A stretch of 8,588 bases of DNA from an uncultured Clostridia bacterium (GTDB taxonomy: Bacteria; Bacillota; Clostridia; Christensenellales; Borkfalkiaceae): the NCBI GenBank assembly GCA_937915565.1, contig CALDMH010000067.1:1-8588 (forward strand). The letters run 5' to 3'. Under the pieces are notes generated by a model that searched no databases, was not told the DNA's origin, and was given only the letters and a program-made list of their open reading frames with translations. This document shows, in pieces, positions 5,416 to 8,588 of the stretch (within the stretch, counting starts at the first letter, position 1; each line of letters begins with the position of its first letter). The position numbers and the translations under genes were made by a program.

Positions 5416-7163
5416 TCGTCCACGTCGAGATTTTCGATGAGGTTCGCTTTCTTTTGCGGCTTACTGTCGCCGTGTTTAACGAAGAACATCGTTACGAACG
5501 CCAGCGCGACGGCAACCGTAGCGTAATAGAAAAGCGGTTTCATACTTCCCGCAAGTTCCATTATTCCGCCCGATAAAATTGGGGTTATAATCTGCGCCGT
5601 CATAGAAGCGGTGTAATAAAAACCCGTATATTTTCCGACGTCGCCGCCTTTTGCAAGCTCTACGACCATCGGGAAAGAATTGACGTTTATGGTCGCCCAA
5701 CCTATGCCCGCAAGCGCAAACAAAACGTTTAAAACTACGACGCTCGAATTTTCATTCATAAACGTCGCTCCGAAAAACGCCGCCGCAAGCATTACGACGC
5801 CTGCGAGAATACTCTTCTTTCTTCCGATTTTCTGCGCGACGATTCCGACGGGAATATACGCGATTATCGCCGCGCCCTGCGCAACGAGAAGCGTAGTGTT
5901 ATAATCCTTATGAAGGACGTTCATCGCGTAAAGCGAATATTTCGAGGTCACCGCGTTGTAACCTATATACCACAAAGCGACCGAGCATAAAATCAAAATA
6001 AGACTTTTCAGTTCCGGTTTGGAGAGTTGCTTTTTTGAAATCTGGTCAACAGCGGCTTCATCGGGCGTTTCCAAACCGTCCTTCACGGAATTTTCTTCCA
6101 TTTCGTCAACCCATTTCGGCTCTCTCACCTTCCATATGAACATAAGAAGCCCCGCAACCATAACGAGGCACACCGCGCCGATAAAGGAGGTGTAACTCAT
6201 AAGTTGATTGTAGGTTTTCCCCGTTCCGAAAACCATTCCGAGAACGAGAACCAACATTCCGCCCGCCGTACCCATAAGGTTAATAACGGCGTTTGCCTGC
6301 GAACGAAGAGGCTTTTCGGTTACGTCGGGCATAAGAGCAACTGCCGGCGAACGGAAAATCGCCATAGCGAAAAGCGTTACGAGCAAAAGCATCGCGAAAA
6401 GGATAAGCGTCAACGGTTCGGCAAGAGTTTTTTCCAAAGCGTAATCGCTTACGCTCGGAGTTATCAGGTTTTTATACGCGTTGAACTTATTCACGCGCTG
6501 CCCTATCGAAGAACCGTCCGGCATTTTATAAACCGTTTTCCCGTTTTCCTCAACGGCCGTAAGAACGTAATAAGTCTTCGTTTCGGCGTCGTAACCGTAA
6601 ACCGTTTCCGGTTTGGAATGGTCTTGATTATACTCGGCGTTTATTCCCGAATACCAATCTCTGACTTCCGCTTTTTCATCGTCGGTAAGCTCGTCGTAAA
6701 GCTTGTTTTTAACTATTTTCGAGGCGTAATCGCGCACGGAATAAGTTTTCGGTTGTTCCTTATCCGTAATAGCGTTGTATTCCGCGTTGGAAATTTCGTA
6801 ATCGGCGTCGAAAAGCATTTCGTAACTTCTGTTTTCACCTACGCTTCCGAGCTTTGCAAGCTGGGCGTTATCGGCAAAAGTCAATCCGAAAAAAGCAATC
6901 GCCGCCACGACCGTTCCGATGACTATGTAAGGCGTTCTTCTGCCGAAACGAGTTTTCGTTTTATCGGACAAACTTCCGAAAAGAGGCAGCAAGAAAACCG
7001 CTATTATATTATCGAGCGACATAATGACGCCCGAAACCGTTTGACTTAAACCGAACTTGTTTACGAGCATCATCGGAACGATACTGTCGTAAGCCTGCCA
7101 GAATGCGCATATAAGGAAAAACGCAAACCCGACGAATATCGTCTTTTTGTAATTTAATTTCAT
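5412..7163 (-). CDS. MFS transporter, SLC45/GPH-like sugar:cation symporter type, with large outer loop
   Basis: A 583-residue inner-membrane transporter with about 12 predicted membrane helices: roughly 9-31, 44-66, 78-97, 249-269, 293-315, 326-346, 386-407, 424-444, 449-468, 474-494, 512-533 and 543-563. The cytoplasmic loop 2-3 has the MFS motif GSLSDKTKTRFGRRTP (63-78), and loop 4-5 has RSPAVALMPD ... RSQANAVINLMG, both characteristic of SLC45/GPH-like sugar carriers. The substrate cannot be read from sequence; no sugar-metabolism gene is adjacent. Residues about 98-248, between helices 3 and 4, form a hydrophilic, Tyr- and Asp-rich insertion predicted to face outside. The start at 7163 is chosen because AAGGGG lies six bases upstream; an in-frame ATG at 7220 would add 19 basic residues inside the preceding gene. 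It lies 20 bases after the zinc-ribbon gene. Confidence 0.88.
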   Translation of the reverse strand: MKLNYKKTIFVGFAFFLICAFWQAYDSIVPMMLVNKFGLSQTVSGVIMSLDNIIAVFLLPLFGSLSDKTKTRFGRRTPYIVIGTVVAAIAFFGLTFADNAQLAKLGSVGENRSYEMLFDADYEISNAEYNAITDKEQPKTYSVRDYASKIVKNKLYDELTDDEKAEVRDWYSGINAEYNQDHSKPETVYGYDAETKTYYVLTAVEENGKTVYKMPDGSSIGQRVNKFNAYKNLITPSVSDYALEKTLAEPLTLILFAMLLLVTLFAMAIFRSPAVALMPDVTEKPLRSQANAVINLMGTAGGMLVLVLGMVFGTGKTYNQLMSYTSFIGAVCLVMVAGLLMFIWKVREPKWVDEMEENSVKDGLETPDEAAVDQISKKQLSKPELKSLILILCSVALWYIGYNAVTSKYSLYAMNVLHKDYNTTLLVAQGAAIIAYIPVGIVAQKIGRKKSILAGVVMLAAAFFGATFMNENSSVVVLNVLFALAGIGWATINVNSFPMVVELAKGGDVGKYTGFYYTASMTAQIITPILSGGIMELAGSMKPLFYYATVAVALAFVTMFFVKHGDSKPQKKANLIENLDVDD

Positions 7164-7169
7164 CTCTTT

Positions 7170-7175
7170 CCCCTT
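7170..7175 (-). promoter_or_regulatory. Shine-Dalgarno site setting the transporter start
   Basis: AAGGGG followed by AAAGAG and ATG at 7163 on the minus strand gives an ideal six-base spacing. This supports the shorter protein beginning MKLNYKKT over the in-frame ATG at 7220. Confidence 0.75.
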
Positions 7176-7183
7176 GTTTTGCT

Positions 7184-7897
7184 TTATTCTTTGCCGGCGT
7201 AATACACGAGTCTGTGGCAAGAATCACATTCCACGAGACTTCCCTTTTTCAAACTGTCGAAACACGCCATAGGGAATTCCGTTCCGCACCGCGAACAGTG
7301 CGGCTTTTTCCCGAAAACCTGAACGGCATACAAAATCGGGAAAATTTTGTCCTTCCGTTTGGCTTTGTAAAGCTCCATATCCTCCGCGGGAATTTTCTTC
7401 TCTATTTTTGCAAGTTCCGCCTTAATACTCTTCATTTCTTCCTCTTTGGAGGCTTTCAAAGCGTTGTATTTCGGCACGAACTCCGTATATTGATTTTTCG
7501 CTTCCTTGGTTTTGGCCTTCAACTGCGTGAATTCCTTTAAAACTACGGCTATTTCGCGAGAAATTTGCTCGATTTCGTTAAGCAGATTGTCAATTTGCTC
7601 CGTAAGTTCCTGAGCCTTTCTTCTGACGTAGCCGAGCTGCTCGGAATCTTCGAGTTCCTCTACGTCGTCGTATTCCTTAATCTCTCCGCCGAGCTTTTTG
7701 TAAAGCGCGAGAGATTCGTTATACTTGCCCGCAAGTTCTTCCGCCCTCTTCTCCAAAAGCGCGATATTGTCGTTTACGCTGTTTAAAAACTTTTGCGCGG
7801 AAACGGCTTTCTTTCTCTCTTCGCTTTGAGAAATTTCCGTTTCTATTTCGCGAAGTTTCGCGTCTACGTTCTGATATTGGAGTAATTGTTCTATCAT
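7184..7897 (-). CDS. Coiled-coil protein with C-terminal C4 zinc ribbon (zf-RING_7 family)
   Basis: A 237-residue cytoplasmic protein. Residues about 2-170 are highly charged, heptad-like coiled coil. The C-terminus carries a zinc ribbon with Cys201-x2-Cys204 and Cys224-x2-Cys227 (HCSRCG and ECDSCH). This is the architecture of the HP0958/CT398 family, whose characterised members act as adaptor or chaperone-like proteins and bind nucleic acid or partner proteins; the role in Bacillota is not known to me. In Clostridia such genes commonly follow a Nif3-like gene, as here. The start is supported by AAGGAG six bases upstream (7904-7909). It is followed after 20 bases by the transporter, suggesting co-transcription. 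Confidence 0.9.
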   Translation of the reverse strand: MIEQLLQYQNVDAKLREIETEISQSEERKKAVSAQKFLNSVNDNIALLEKRAEELAGKYNESLALYKKLGGEIKEYDDVEELEDSEQLGYVRRKAQELTEQIDNLLNEIEQISREIAVVLKEFTQLKAKTKEAKNQYTEFVPKYNALKASKEEEMKSIKAELAKIEKKIPAEDMELYKAKRKDKIFPILYAVQVFGKKPHCSRCGTEFPMACFDSLKKGSLVECDSCHRLVYYAGKE

Positions 7898-7903
7898 ATT
7901 TCG

Positions 7904-7909
7904 CTCCTT
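7904..7909 (-). promoter_or_regulatory. Shine-Dalgarno site of the zinc-ribbon gene
   Basis: AAGGAG lies six bases before the ATG at 7897. Its first two As fall at the base of the long hairpin spanning 7908-7971, so translation could be sensitive to that fold. Confidence 0.75.
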
Positions 7910-7971
7910 CCCTCAACGAACGGTTCGATTTATAAAAATATTTTTATAAAAATCTTTCGTCGTTGAAGAAA
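7908..7971 (-). repeat. Nested inverted repeat between the Nif3-like and zinc-ribbon genes
   Basis: In minus-strand RNA, bases 7971-7960 (TTTCTTCAACGA) can pair with 7919-7908 (TCGTTGAGGGAA): twelve pairs, two of them G-U. Enclosed within is a perfect 22-bp AT palindrome at 7929-7950, which overlaps the Nif3 stop codon (7944-7946). The outer stem begins in the last Nif3 codons and ends at the next gene's SD. No U-tract follows, so it does not look like a terminator. RNA processing, attenuation of the downstream start, or a DNA-binding site are possible. Confidence 0.5.
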
Positions 7972-8588
7972 TAAATTTTTAAATTTGTTATTTTTTCGGC
8001 GCAGTTTTCCGCAAATTTTCTCATTCCGTAATTTTCCGTGCCGTAATGCGTGCAATTTAACACGCAAAGCCCTTTTTCAAGCGCGTGAACGAGAACGTGA
8101 TGAGGAATATCCGCCGAAACGACGAGTTCGGCATTAGCGGCAACCGCCGCCTCCACTTCCTCGTCGCCAAGCCCCGCGCCGCAAAACGACGCAAGTTTTT
8201 TAACGTTTTTGCTTTTATCTCCGTAAGCGAAAACCTTTTCCGTCCCGAATTCCTTTTTGTAGTTTTCGACGATTTCTCCGAAGGTTTTATCTATAACGCT
8301 TACCCTTCCGTAGCCCTCGCCGTTTCCGAAATCGTCGAGAATTTCAACGATTTTTCCGCCTAATCCGTCGGCAAGATAAAAATCGATTCCGCCTTTTGCT
8401 CCGTCGAGATTCAAGTGGTTGGAAATAACGCCTATCCCTGCGTTCGCTGCCTTTAAAACGGGCGAATCCGACGTGAGATTTTTAACGGGACGATAGATTG
8501 CCGGATGATGAGTGACTATAACGTCGGCTTTGACCGATAAAGCGTACTTCACGCTCTCGTTAGTCAAATCAAGACAAAAAACCGCCGA
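7944..8588 (-). CDS. nif3: Nif3-like dinuclear metal-centre protein (YqfO/YbgI family), 5' end missing
   Basis: The reading frame stays open to the window edge, so the N-terminus (an estimated 40-50 residues) is missing; 214 residues are visible. They include VFCLDLTNES near the edge (family pattern LxALDxT), the metal-binding THHPAIYRP, the SNHLNLDGAKGGID segment, SADIPHH and the C-terminal CTHYGTE, which supplies the last His and Glu ligands of the dinuclear metal site. The protein goes from GAGLGDEEV straight to the second metal-binding half without the central PII-like insert of B. subtilis YqfO, so it is the short, E. coli YbgI-like form. The family forms hexameric toroids; its reaction is not firmly established (GTP cyclohydrolase-like and hydrolase roles have been proposed). 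In Bacillota it often follows trmK, which would lie outside the window. Confidence 0.93.
   Translation of the reverse strand, partial: SAVFCLDLTNESVKYALSVKADVIVTHHPAIYRPVKNLTSDSPVLKAANAGIGVISNHLNLDGAKGGIDFYLADGLGGKIVEILDDFGNGEGYGRVSVIDKTFGEIVENYKKEFGTEKVFAYGDKSKNVKKLASFCGAGLGDEEVEAAVAANAELVVSADIPHHVLVHALEKGLCVLNCTHYGTENYGMRKFAENCAEKITNLKIYFFNDERFL

Noticed and set aside
6204..7049. 281-codon open frame on the plus strand, antisense to the transporter gene
   Set aside because: It is a shadow frame with biased composition and no motif; the opposite strand encodes a clear 12-TM protein.
7164..7220. In-frame upstream ATG extending the transporter by 19 residues
   Set aside because: The extension lies mostly in the zinc-ribbon gene; the strong AAGGGG site is positioned for the ATG at 7163.
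7917..7927. CGAACGGTTCG short palindrome
   Set aside because: It is an odd-centred 5-bp repeat too short to stand out, and it overlaps the larger nested repeat.
8565..8567. TTG as the start codon of the Nif3-like gene
   Set aside because: The frame stays open to the window edge, and the residues before it (VFCLDL) match the family's conserved LxALDxT region, so the gene starts outside the window.
1..8588. Search for tRNA/rRNA genes, CRISPR repeats, transposase genes, integrase or attachment sites
   Set aside because: None was seen by eye; almost all of the window is explained by conserved protein genes and short spacers.

Overview
This window looks like a chromosomal segment from a low-to-mid GC, Gram-positive-type anaerobe, most likely an uncultured member of the Clostridia. 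The reasons are strong Shine-Dalgarno (SD) sites (AAGGAGG, AAGGGG, AAGGAG), the clostridial/bacillar neighbourhood metG-tatD-rsmA, a SpmA/SpmB spore-maturation pair, a TatD-linked radical SAM protein, and a Nif3-like protein next to a C4 zinc-ribbon protein. The placement is inferred from gene content, not from a marker phylogeny. No rRNA, tRNA, CRISPR array, insertion sequence or integrase was seen.

Left block, minus strand, 4251 down to 124: metG, tatD, a TatD-associated radical SAM protein and rsmA form a tight operon with junctions of 1-nt overlap, 5-nt gap and 1-nt overlap. It is read from a good sigma-A-type promoter at 4292-4320 and appears to end at a hairpin terminator at 62-116. The operon joins tRNA charging, a metal-dependent hydrolase, a radical enzyme of unknown substrate and 16S rRNA maturation. 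Beyond the terminator, the first 12 bases are the start of another leftward gene with a perfect SD. Its upstream region carries a LacI-family-like palindrome.

Middle block, plus strand, 4355 to 5415: spmA and spmB overlap by 4 nt (ATGA). They are divergent from metG and share a 103-nt AT-rich spacer that contains a 16-bp palindrome with TATAAT on both strands.

Right block, minus strand, 8588 down to 5412: a Nif3-like protein (5' end cut by the window edge), a coiled-coil/zinc-ribbon protein and a 12-TM sugar-type MFS transporter. The transporter has an unusual ~150-residue outward-facing loop. Its stop codon overlaps that of the convergent spmB (shared TTAA), and its probable terminator lies inside the spmB coding sequence. 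A nested hairpin with a 22-bp palindrome sits between the Nif3 and zinc-ribbon genes.

Most of the window is conserved housekeeping, and I see no clear new multi-gene defence or mobile system. The points most worth a second look are the radical SAM enzyme of unknown function, the transporter's large loop, the terminator embedded in a convergent gene, and the two palindromic regulatory regions.
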